Below are positions 1 through 5,691 of a stretch of DNA of 37,016 nt, piece by piece (the first letter of the stretch is position 1; every line of letters starts with the position of its first letter). The notes under the pieces were generated by a model. It had not been told where the DNA came from, did no database searches, and saw only the letters and a list, made by a program, of their open reading frames with translations. The position numbers were made by a program, and so were the translations under genes. The DNA is from a virus. The DNA lies in IMG/VR virus record IMGVR_UViG_3300009537_000074, positions 1-37,016 of that record; one strand, given 5' to 3'.

Positions 1-90
1 CGCGGGTGGGAGTGCGATAGCATCTGCGATTTCGTGAGGCCCTACGGGTGGGTGCCCGAAGACGGCTGCCCGGTACACGATGAGGGGTGA
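1..90 (+). CDS. C-terminal end of an unidentified gene (5' truncated)
   Basis: The frame starting at base 1 is open from the window edge to a TGA at 88-90 and encodes the last 29 residues of a protein, with three cysteines and a His near the end (CDSIC, then DGCPVH). Cysteine-rich tails like this are common in small zinc-binding phage proteins. The next gene begins four bases after the stop, in the same direction, which fits a continuing operon. Too little is present to name a family. Confidence 0.6.
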   Translation, partial: RGWECDSICDFVRPYGWVPEDGCPVHDEG

Positions 91-93
91 GTG

Positions 94-354
94 ATGGACG
101 AGAACGAATATTACAACAAGTTCTGCAATGAGTGCTACGTACTGCTGGGGCGGCTTGTTGTAGCCCGGAGCCAGCGTGACGCCCTGCTGGAGGCGTGGGG
201 GGCGGACATAAACCAGATGAATAACCTGATTGAGCGGCTGCAGGGGTGGCTGGATAGTCCGAGTCTCGACGCTAACAGCTTGGTGCAGTTGCTGATCATG
301 GACCTCCGGCATTGGTCAGGCACTCTTGACGCCGTTGACGTAGACACCCGGTAG
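94..354 (+). CDS. Small hypothetical protein (86 aa)
   Basis: I do not recognise this protein. It looks helical and acidic (about residues 1-75), with two cysteines close to the N-terminus (KFCNECY). A GTG at 91 is directly followed by the ATG at 94; I chose 94 because GAGGGG at 82-87 is then at a normal distance. It follows the truncated upstream gene by a few bases and its last codons overlap the -35 region of the promoter that precedes the structured RNA candidate. Confidence 0.75.
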   Translation: MDENEYYNKFCNECYVLLGRLVVARSQRDALLEAWGADINQMNNLIERLQGWLDSPSLDANSLVQLLIMDLRHWSGTLDAVDVDTR

Positions 355-364
355 ATGGTATGAT
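335..364 (+). promoter_or_regulatory. Sigma70-like promoter for the structured RNA / next gene
   Basis: TTGACG at 335-340 is followed after 18 bases by TATGAT at 359-364. The expected transcription start, about seven bases after the -10 box, is at 370-372, exactly where the closing helix of the RNA candidate begins (369). Two other intergenic sites in the window (4247-4276 and 22321-22350) use the same TTGACG plus 18-base spacing, which supports this being real. Confidence 0.7.
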
Positions 365-368
365 GGGG

Positions 369-560
369 GTAGGTGGCACCAGCAACGGCTGGCACGGAAG
401 GAGGCCCACCGGGTAACAGCGAGGGCAGGGCGTCACTAAGGCGTAGGGTCGGGCTGACGGTGTGACTTATGTCCGCCTTTTCGACAACGGGCACGACCCA
501 CCTGAGCGACCTAGCTTACCGGGCGGGGCCGTGGTGGAGCGACGCAACACTGCCACCTAT
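369..560 (+). ncRNA. Candidate structured RNA with a four-way junction (no known family)
   Basis: The 230-base gap between two genes holds a set of mutually compatible helices. The outer helix P1 pairs 369-378 with 551-560 (ten pairs, one G-U). Directly abutting it are P2, a hairpin 379-383/388-392 with an AACG loop; P3, 393-397 with 529-533; and a short P4, 534-536 with 548-550. No unpaired base separates the four helices. Inside P3, 412-416 pairs with 516-520, extendable by two pairs past a bulge. Further inside, 432-436/462-466 and 438-443/474-479 would cross as a pseudoknot, and 446-451/494-499 is an alternative. The promoter start coincides with P1. There is no U-rich terminator after P1, so it could be the leader of the gene at 586 or a processed RNA. 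I cannot match it to a known riboswitch, ribozyme, RNase P or tmRNA. Confidence 0.6.
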
Positions 561-585
561 ATGTCTTATAAACAAGGAGAATAGT

Positions 586-843
586 ATGTTGACGGAGTTT
601 CAGTTTGATAAATTGATGAGCATGTTACGCCTCCAGACCCAATACCTCAGAGAGTTGGCCCATCCCGACCGTGATACAACCCCGCCCCCAGCCCCAGACA
701 GGGAGGCTAAAATGGACTCCCTTATTCGGGTACTACTCCATTACGCCTCGCTGCGGCAAAGCAAGCTGCCGGTGGACCTGCGGGAACATATCTTGGAACT
801 GGCGGACGATCTGGGGTACGAGCACGACATTTTACCCTTCTAG
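586..843 (+). CDS. Small hypothetical protein (85 aa)
   Basis: The protein is not recognised. It is predicted mostly helical, with a short Pro-rich linker (TTPPPAPD) between an N-terminal helix and a C-terminal helical half. The open frame extends upstream to 469, but that part lies in the structured RNA; the ATG at 586 has an AAGGAGA at 574-580, so it is the credible start. It is the first gene after the structured RNA and would be the gene controlled by it if the RNA acts in cis. Confidence 0.8.
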   Translation: MLTEFQFDKLMSMLRLQTQYLRELAHPDRDTTPPPAPDREAKMDSLIRVLLHYASLRQSKLPVDLREHILELADDLGYEHDILPF

Positions 844-856
844 AAAGGATGAGCCG

Positions 857-1228
857 ATGAACTTCGAGTTACTCTTATGGTTGGTGGTGGCCCACATTAT
901 TGCGGACTGGTTTTTCCAGAATGATTGGATGGCACGAAACAAGGTGCGGTTTGCCTCCCTCGCCGGGGACGCGCATATGCTGATCCACGGGATGGTGACT
1001 GTATTACTTTTGGGTTGGTTCACGCCGCTACCAGATATCCGTATTGTACGAATCAGTCTGTTAGTCGCCTTTACTCATATGATCATCGATTACCGCTTTA
1101 TATTGGTATGGTGGCGCGGGTTGATCCGGCAAACGACGGAAGGGCCTGCCGCCCTCCATGTGGCGATATGGCAGGACCAGATGGCCCACCTGCTGGTACT
1201 GGTAGCCATCGCGGGGGTGCTGGGATGA
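857..1228 (+). CDS. DUF3307-type membrane protein
   Basis: This 123-residue protein has about four hydrophobic segments and the signature of DUF3307 proteins near the N-terminus: a His and Asp in one helix, then Gln and Lys (VAHIIADWFFQNDWMARNK). A second His/Asp pair lies in the third segment (FTHMIIDYRF). The family is small, membrane-embedded and common in phages and prophages, with unknown function. An AAGGA at 845-849 supports the ATG at 857; upstream extension of the frame would overlap the previous gene. The end overlaps the next start as ATGA. Confidence 0.85.
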   Translation: MNFELLLWLVVAHIIADWFFQNDWMARNKVRFASLAGDAHMLIHGMVTVLLLGWFTPLPDIRIVRISLLVAFTHMIIDYRFILVWWRGLIRQTTEGPAALHVAIWQDQMAHLLVLVAIAGVLG

Positions 1229-1473
1229 TGCGGATGAGTATGATGGCGGATCTGGCTGCCCTGCTTAACAAGATGGAGGTGGGGGACGTGGCTTTTGAAG
1301 AGGGCGATCCCCTATACATAGAAGATGTAAAGGAGGCGATGCACATCGCCATCCACCGTGCCGCCACCCAGAGAAAAATCCTCAACGATCACGAGAGCGA
1401 CGTAAATGTTTTAATCTCCACTATAGCAAACATGATGGCGCTGGAAAGCGTAGAAAAGGCTAACGATGAATAA
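1225..1473 (+). CDS. Small hypothetical protein (82 aa)
   Basis: I do not recognise this protein. It is predicted helical, starting with a Met-rich stretch (MMRMSMM), an acidic loop (FEEGDPLY) and two long helices. Several ATG codons are available; the one at 1225 overlaps the stop of the membrane protein gene as ATGA and is preferred. Its end overlaps the next start by eight bases, so it is translated as part of a tight operon. Confidence 0.75.
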   Translation: MMRMSMMADLAALLNKMEVGDVAFEEGDPLYIEDVKEAMHIAIHRAATQRKILNDHESDVNVLISTIANMMALESVEKANDE

Positions 1474-1651
1474 CCCCAATAATATTGCATATCGCGCCCT
1501 GAAGATGTTAGGGGTGCTGATTGGTTTTGTCGGGATCGCCATTTCGTCAACCCTGCTGACCGACTTGTTAATCAAGGAGTTACCCCTCGGCGTTTTGGTG
1601 GCGCTGGTCATTATGGTCGCCATCGGGGCGGCGTGGTTGATAACCGAATGA
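1466..1651 (+). CDS. Small two-segment membrane protein (61 aa)
   Basis: The protein has two hydrophobic segments, about residues 13-33 (MLGVLIGFVGIAISSTLL) and 40-58 (PLGVLVALVIMVAIGAAWLI), separated by a short charged turn. Size and topology would fit a holin-like or generic small phage membrane protein, but no lysin lies nearby, so I leave the function open. It overlaps the genes on both sides by a few bases. Confidence 0.7.
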   Translation: MNNPNNIAYRALKMLGVLIGFVGIAISSTLLTDLLIKELPLGVLVALVIMVAIGAAWLITE

Positions 1652-2130
1652 GCACCCGCCCCCGGTACGAGACAGAAGCCCACCTGCAGGCAGAGCGGGC
1701 CTTTGCTGCCGATTTGCAGACGGCGTGGAACTGCGAGTTAATCAAACTTGCCGGGGCCAATGAAAGGACCTACCGACTGGACTACAGTGTGGTGCGCGGC
1801 GGGGTGCTGATGGCCCTGCTGGAGATCAAGGTGCGGAACAACCCCTCCGACCAGTACGAGACCCTGATGTTGTCGCTCAGTAAGTGGGCGACTGGGGTGC
1901 GGTATTATCAGGCGGGGTTGGATTTCGCCATCGCCGTCCGCTGGGAGGATAAGGACGGGCATTACAAGTACAACCCCCTCGATATGGGGTTGATGCGTTT
2001 TGAGCACAGCGGGAGGACGGTGCAGACCCGTGATGCGGGCGATATCGAGCCAGTGGTGATGATCCCGGTGAGTCTCTTTACGTTAACGGAAAGGCTGAAC
2101 CATGCAGGCACTACTAAAACGCCAGCTTGA
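1648..2130 (+). CDS. Putative PD-(D/E)XK nuclease-like protein
   Basis: This 160-residue protein has the core pattern of the PD-(D/E)XK nuclease fold: a helix with conserved acid (Glu30), then a strand with Asp45 (YRLDYSVVRG), a turn, and a strand ending Glu59-Ile-Lys61 (ALLEIKVR). A later strand (LDFAIAVRWED) and helix are consistent with the fold. Such proteins act on DNA or RNA ends or branched DNA. The assignment rests on the D...ExK pattern only. The ATG at 1648 overlaps the upstream stop as ATGA and is preferred over the GTG at 1633. Confidence 0.6.
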   Translation: MSTRPRYETEAHLQAERAFAADLQTAWNCELIKLAGANERTYRLDYSVVRGGVLMALLEIKVRNNPSDQYETLMLSLSKWATGVRYYQAGLDFAIAVRWEDKDGHYKYNPLDMGLMRFEHSGRTVQTRDAGDIEPVVMIPVSLFTLTERLNHAGTTKTPA

Positions 2131-2575
2131 GATTGCTGTTAAGTATATTGAAAGGTTTGTGGATGAGAATTACTACCCAGTACCCTATGGTTCGAGGGTG
2201 CTTGTTGTGTGCTGCAAGTGCTGTGGTGAGATAGAAAAAAATCATCGGGAGGGGTGCTTAGTTGCGGAGACGGAGGCGTTTCTTACCGCCTGCGAAGACT
2301 TAACCTGCGATCATGACTGGCATAAGGTGATACCAAGAGACACTCGGATATGCAGCAAGTGCAAGATGCTGTACCGGGGAGAGGTGAATAGCGGGGAAGT
2401 TTACGAGAGTGTCGGGGGATGGTTTCGTGCAGGGAAGCAGGACCCGTCAGGCCGGGAGTGTGAGCATGTATTTTTGCAGGGTATCCCTCCCTTTGAGTTT
2501 AGAGACACCCACTACGAGGCCATTTGTGTTAAGTGTAGTCATAAAGAATTGAGGGCGCGAGATGGACTTGATTAA
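2102..2575 (+). CDS. Cysteine-rich putative zinc-binding protein
   Basis: The 157-residue protein has several Cys pairs spaced as zinc knuckles: CCKCCGE around residue 38, CDHDWH around 89, CSKCKM around 104, and CVKCSHKE close to the C-terminus, plus EC-EH near 140. This suggests two or three zinc sites. No catalytic motif is visible. It overlaps the previous gene by 29 bases and the next by 14, so translation is coupled in this operon. Confidence 0.75.
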   Translation: MQALLKRQLEIAVKYIERFVDENYYPVPYGSRVLVVCCKCCGEIEKNHREGCLVAETEAFLTACEDLTCDHDWHKVIPRDTRICSKCKMLYRGEVNSGEVYESVGGWFRAGKQDPSGRECEHVFLQGIPPFEFRDTHYEAICVKCSHKELRARDGLD

Positions 2576-3026
2576 AGTTTACTTAGGTGGCCCGATTAAG
2601 GGGCAGACGCTGTCGGGGGCGGCTGGCTGGCGGCGACAGCTAAACAGTGACAACTGGGCGGAGGGATTTTTCGAGTTCCTTAACCCCATGCGGGTACATG
2701 AGGAAGAGCTACCTGATGGCCCGGTGGATCAGGGGGTGTATAACAGCATCCTGCGTACCCAGCGCGGCGTGTATGCACGGGACCGCTTTGACGTGATGCG
2801 CAGCGATGTGCTGCTGGTTAATTTTCTGGGGGCCACGAGGGTGTCGATTGGGTCCGTGATGGAGATCGGCTGGGCGAAGGCGGACCCCACCAAGAGCCGG
2901 ATCGTCGTCGTGGTGATGGAGAAGGAGGGCAACCTGCACGATCACTGGTTCATCAACGAATCCACCGACTACCGGGTAGAGACCTTGGTGCAGGCCATTT
3001 CCGTCCTCTGGTCCTTGGTGCCGTGA
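2562..3026 (+). CDS. Nucleoside 2-deoxyribosyltransferase-like protein
   Basis: The protein (154 aa) matches the small Rossmann-like fold of nucleoside 2-deoxyribosyltransferases: an N-terminal strand ending in a Gly-rich turn (VYLGGPIKG, residues 6-14), a second strand with Asn-Pro (FEFLNPMR), an R-D motif (YARDRFDVMRSDVLLVNF, Asp82) and the conserved Ser-Gly-Glu region (SIGSVMEIGWA, Glu101 as the likely nucleophile). These enzymes swap or hydrolyse bases of deoxynucleosides in phage nucleotide metabolism. Some phage members are inactive or only bind nucleotides, so activity is inferred. Confidence 0.8.
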   Translation: MDLIKVYLGGPIKGQTLSGAAGWRRQLNSDNWAEGFFEFLNPMRVHEEELPDGPVDQGVYNSILRTQRGVYARDRFDVMRSDVLLVNFLGATRVSIGSVMEIGWAKADPTKSRIVVVVMEKEGNLHDHWFINESTDYRVETLVQAISVLWSLVP

Positions 3027-3511
3027 TGGAGATTAAACTACACCGCAGCGGGGAGGGGGTGGAGGTATCAGGGCGGGGATGTAGTGTGCGTATTGAGCGA
3101 GATCATGTCAACCAATCGATTCCGGGCTACGTGCGGGAGGTCGGGCTGCGTATTTTTATGACGGATACGCAGGATGAGCACGCATGGCTTATCAGGAGAA
3201 ATGACATGCTGGGCACGTCCATCCTGCTCTGTCCCGCCTCCCTCAAGGCCGACCACTACATCCAAGACTGGCAGGAGAAGCACGACCGGGAAGATGTCCT
3301 GCTCAAACTCAGTGATGCCAAGAAGGTGCTGGCTCACCGGGGGGATAAGGGGGAGATACTGACCAACGAGGAGCGGGGGCTGATCATACACGCTCTGAGG
3401 ATATTAGCAGACGGCAGGGATGAAATGTACAGCAGCGAGATCGGCGCGCTTTTGATGAAACTAGCTTCGATGGATATGATCACGGTTTATAAGGATGAAC
3501 GATATGAGTGA
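3026..3511 (+). CDS. Hypothetical protein (161 aa)
   Basis: I do not recognise this protein. The first ~75 residues look beta-rich, and the remainder looks helical (DREDVLLKLSDAKKVLAHRG and a helix after NEERG). The ATG at 3026 overlaps the upstream TGA by one base; a GTG three bases earlier is also possible. Confidence 0.75.
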   Translation: MEIKLHRSGEGVEVSGRGCSVRIERDHVNQSIPGYVREVGLRIFMTDTQDEHAWLIRRNDMLGTSILLCPASLKADHYIQDWQEKHDREDVLLKLSDAKKVLAHRGDKGEILTNEERGLIIHALRILADGRDEMYSSEIGALLMKLASMDMITVYKDERYE

Positions 3512-3719
3512 AGAACCGAAGTACACATGGAGCGGTCCTTATCAGGGGCCGGGGGATTTAGAGCATGGCTACTTCATCTACAGCCCGGAGCGGATGCTGG
3601 AGCCGGGGGAAGTATGTGATCTGCTGGCGGATTACGAATCTCTGAAGGAACAGATACGCAGAACCAGCTACCTGAAGATGGCGCAGCACTCTACGATTGA
3701 GCGGGGGGATGATGGCTAA
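3504..3719 (+). CDS. Small hypothetical protein (71 aa)
   Basis: The protein is unrecognised. The N-terminal half is rich in Gly, Pro and aromatic residues (YTWSGPYQGPGDLEHGYF), the C-terminal half forms one helix. The ATG at 3504 is preferred over 3495 because AAGGA at about 3490-3495 is then correctly spaced. It overlaps the genes on both sides. Confidence 0.7.
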   Translation: MSEEPKYTWSGPYQGPGDLEHGYFIYSPERMLEPGEVCDLLADYESLKEQIRRTSYLKMAQHSTIERGDDG

Positions 3720-3885
3720 GGCGCGGAAATGCAAACGCTGCGGGGAGGTTATCCCCAAGGACGGCTTCACGATCTATATCCACAGCGGGGAGTACCGGGG
3801 CCTGTACGGGAAGTGCTGCGCAAGGTTGGTAATGGATAAACTGGGGATTCCCCCTGCCCCAAAGGAGGGGAGTGACGATGACTGA
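3712..3885 (+). CDS. Small zinc-ribbon protein (57 aa)
   Basis: The protein has a basic N-terminus and a CxxC pair (CKRCGEVI, residues 6-13) with a second Cys pair (GKCCARL) about 25 residues later, typical of a single zinc ribbon. The spacing with a beta-hairpin between (FTIYIHSGEYRGLYG) supports this. Function is unknown; it may bind nucleic acid or a protein partner. Two ATG codons (3709, 3712) are possible starts. Confidence 0.7.
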   Translation: MAKARKCKRCGEVIPKDGFTIYIHSGEYRGLYGKCCARLVMDKLGIPPAPKEGSDDD

Positions 3886-4168
3886 CCACCGACGAAGGGG
3901 TATCTGCTTAGTGGACATGAACCTACTCGTCATGGCGCTGGCCTTGCCGGAGGGAACCACCATCCATTTTATTGGGCAAAACGCCGACGATTACGCCTGC
4001 GACCGGATGCGGCTGGTGTTCTCCCACAACAACCTGCCCGTTTTGCCGGAAGGATACCACCCCGCCTCCTACGATATCCTGACCAATCCCACCACCGGAG
4101 CGCGCACGTGGGACGCTGGGGATGATGACAGCGTGTTTTCGCCGGGGTTGGGCAGCCCGGCGACTTGA
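3878..4168 (+). CDS. Small hypothetical protein (96 aa)
   Basis: I do not recognise this protein. It has a helix around residues 11-25, an alternating strand pattern (TTIHFIGQNADDYACDRMRLVFSH is split between strand and helix) and a flexible acidic end. AAAGGAGG at 3861-3868 sets the start at 3878, overlapping the zinc-ribbon gene by eight bases. It is the last gene before the terminator and promoter region at 4176-4276. Confidence 0.7.
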   Translation: MTDHRRRGICLVDMNLLVMALALPEGTTIHFIGQNADDYACDRMRLVFSHNNLPVLPEGYHPASYDILTNPTTGARTWDAGDDDSVFSPGLGSPAT

Positions 4169-4175
4169 CACGCTG

Positions 4176-4184
4176 TGATATAAT
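4176..4184 (+). promoter_or_regulatory. Possible extended -10 promoter
   Basis: A perfect TATAAT at 4179-4184 is preceded by TG at 4176-4177, the extended -10 pattern, but there is no -35 box at the proper distance (a TTGACA at 4165-4170 is only eight bases away). If active, transcription would start near 4191 and meet the terminator at 4211-4240 after about 50 bases. Confidence 0.35.
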
Positions 4185-4210
4185 TAAAATGACAGTGATG
4201 CCTTACCCCA

Positions 4211-4240
4211 CCCCCGCTTATGCCCCAGCGGGGGTATTTT
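4211..4240 (+). terminator. Rho-independent terminator
   Basis: CCCCCGC at 4211-4217 pairs with GCGGGGG at 4228-4234 (seven GC pairs, ten-base loop) and is followed by TATTTT at 4235-4240. It closes the accessory operon ending at 4168 and sits directly before the promoter of the RuvC-like gene. Confidence 0.7.
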
Positions 4241-4246
4241 GTCGGG

Positions 4247-4276
4247 TTGACGCTGCCCCCCCTCCTGTACTACAAT
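4247..4276 (+). promoter_or_regulatory. Sigma70-like promoter, predicted leaderless start
   Basis: TTGACG at 4247-4252 and TACAAT at 4271-4276 are separated by 18 bases. The start site expected seven bases after the -10 box falls on the A of the ATG at 4283, so the RuvC-like mRNA would have no leader. No Shine-Dalgarno site precedes this ATG, in line with that. Confidence 0.65.
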
Positions 4277-4282
4277 CAAGGC

Positions 4283-4777
4283 ATGAATATTAACGGTTAC
4301 GGAATAGGGCTGGACCTTGCGACGCGGGTGACCGGGGTATTTGGCACTGTGGGCGACAAGTTTCAGGGCGGCAAGATTATCAAGGCGGACGGCGTCGCCG
4401 ATATGGGCAGCAAGCTGTGGGATTATCTGGATGAACAGAAGCCGGATTGGGTGGCGGTGGAGTCCACCTACCTCGACCGCAGTCATAAAAACGTCCATAC
4501 CAAAGGGGTGCTGGATGAAGTTCGAGGAGTGGTGCGAATGTGGTGCCACCGCAATCAGGCTGCTTTCTACACTGCCCCGACCGCTAAAATAGACAGCGCC
4601 TGCGGTATCCCCACCGGGATCAAGCGCCGGGCGCGAAAGCTACACACGCAAGCCTTCGCCAAGACCTGCGGATTTGTGGTGCCGGGCGACGTTGCCGACG
4701 CTCTTTGCGTGACCCACTGGGGCTTTGGCGAATGGCGTAAGGATCAATGGATTAAGTCAGGAGAAGAAGATGGATAA
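4283..4777 (+). CDS. RuvC-like Holliday junction resolvase
   Basis: The 164-residue protein has the RNase H-fold acids of RuvC-type resolvases: Asp11 in GIGLDLATRVTG on the first strand, Glu60 in WVAVESTYL on the fourth strand, and Asp136/Asp139 in GDVADALCVTHWG on the last helix. A basic helix (KRRARKLHTQAF) precedes the C-terminal acids. Such phage enzymes cut branched DNA before or during packaging, which fits its place upstream of the terminase gene. The frame is open upstream to 4220 but promoter and terminator occupy that part, so the ATG at 4283 is chosen. Confidence 0.85.
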   Translation: MNINGYGIGLDLATRVTGVFGTVGDKFQGGKIIKADGVADMGSKLWDYLDEQKPDWVAVESTYLDRSHKNVHTKGVLDEVRGVVRMWCHRNQAAFYTAPTAKIDSACGIPTGIKRRARKLHTQAFAKTCGFVVPGDVADALCVTHWGFGEWRKDQWIKSGEEDG

Positions 4778-5132
4778 CTCCCCCTCATTAAGCCAGTCAG
4801 GCACCGCCCCCACAACCGGGGACGAACCCTGCCTGTCCGGGGCGGAGTTTCCAGATCGCCGTAACTTTGCTCGTGACTTCGCCCAATGGCTGGCGATGTA
4901 CGACGAACCCTTTTCCCTACCACGCGATTACGAAGAGATGGTGCTTCGCCAATTGCGCGAAGGCAGCTTTGTGACCAGATTTGGCACCATTGCCCGCGCC
5001 CTGCGAGTCCAGAAGATTCCTATAGACACGGGGGTGTTAAGGAAGGCGTATACTACTTCAGCCGTGTGGAGAAATTACGAGGTTTCGCTGCGGATTATTG
5101 ACGATGTAGAAAGGGACGACGATGATAAGTAA
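4770..5132 (+). CDS. Hypothetical protein (120 aa)
   Basis: The protein is unrecognised. The first ~35 residues are Ser/Thr/Pro-rich and probably disordered; residues 40-110 are helical and the end is an acidic run (VERDDDDK). GGAGAAGAAG at 4760-4769 supports the ATG at 4770, overlapping the resolvase gene by eight bases. The middle could be a small DNA-binding helical unit, as expected for a small terminase, but I cannot show this. Confidence 0.75.
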   Translation: MDNSPSLSQSGTAPTTGDEPCLSGAEFPDRRNFARDFAQWLAMYDEPFSLPRDYEEMVLRQLREGSFVTRFGTIARALRVQKIPIDTGVLRKAYTTSAVWRNYEVSLRIIDDVERDDDDK

Positions 5133-5679
5133 TGATTTTGATGGCACGCTGCTGGAGCGGTTGACATATACGGCCCAGACGACGATCTCGCGGGAGATGA
5201 CCGACTACCTTGCTATTGAGCCAGAAGTGAGCATTATGCCGATGATTGCGGACGATCTGTGCGTGGAGGTGCGTGCGCATATCTATGGGCGGACAGCGTC
5301 GCAGGATGAAGTTCGCCATCCTATGGATTGGTGGGAAGCTCTTAAAGATCGCTTTTTCCCGCAGTGGGCCAAACGGCGCTGGCCTGTTGCTTATATGGTG
5401 TATACGATGACGGCGCGGGAACTCTACCCCAAAGTCAAGCTGCCCAATCAATCCCCGGTCATCGTTGTGCATACCAGCACGGCCCCCATCCCTGAGTACC
5501 ATACCGATCCACCCCCGGTGCATACCATCGTTGTCAAAGCCGAGCCGTCAGCCAACCCACCGGAATTATCCCGGCTGGTGCAGGCTAGGGAGCGTGTGGT
5601 AGACTCACTGGTAGAAAAGCTCATCCCCCGCCCGGACGACCGGGAGGCGTTTTATAGGGCGTATTACACCGCCCAGTAA
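5122..5679 (+). CDS. Hypothetical protein directly upstream of terminase (185 aa)
   Basis: I do not recognise this protein. Residues 1-110 appear mixed alpha/beta with many aromatic residues (MDWWEALKDRFFPQWAKRRW). Residues 115-150 are Pro-rich (EYHTDPPPVHT), and the last 40 form a helical segment. Its place immediately before the large terminase would suit a small terminase or adaptor, but no helix-turn-helix is clear, so that remains a guess. It overlaps the previous gene by 11 bases. Confidence 0.75.
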   Translation: MISNDFDGTLLERLTYTAQTTISREMTDYLAIEPEVSIMPMIADDLCVEVRAHIYGRTASQDEVRHPMDWWEALKDRFFPQWAKRRWPVAYMVYTMTARELYPKVKLPNQSPVIVVHTSTAPIPEYHTDPPPVHTIVVKAEPSANPPELSRLVQARERVVDSLVEKLIPRPDDREAFYRAYYTAQ

Positions 5680-5691
5680 CCTGTTGGTGTT

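Noticed and set aside
369-560. Riboswitch, tmRNA, RNase P or group I intron at the structured RNA
   Set aside because: I looked for cobalamin-box, RNase P core, tmRNA tag and tRNA-like end, and intron core sequences and found none convincing, so the RNA is left unnamed.
469-585. Extended N-terminus of the gene at 586 (start at 469)
   Set aside because: The extra part lies in the paired RNA region and has no protein character, whereas 586 has AAGGAGA at proper spacing.
671-856. Upstream extension of the DUF3307-type gene
   Set aside because: It overlaps the preceding gene throughout and is basic and Trp/Cys-rich without pattern; AAGGA at 845-849 points to 857.
4165-4184. TTGACA and TATAAT as a standard promoter
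   Set aside because: The spacer is only eight bases, far from the 16-18 needed; only the extended -10 reading remains possible.
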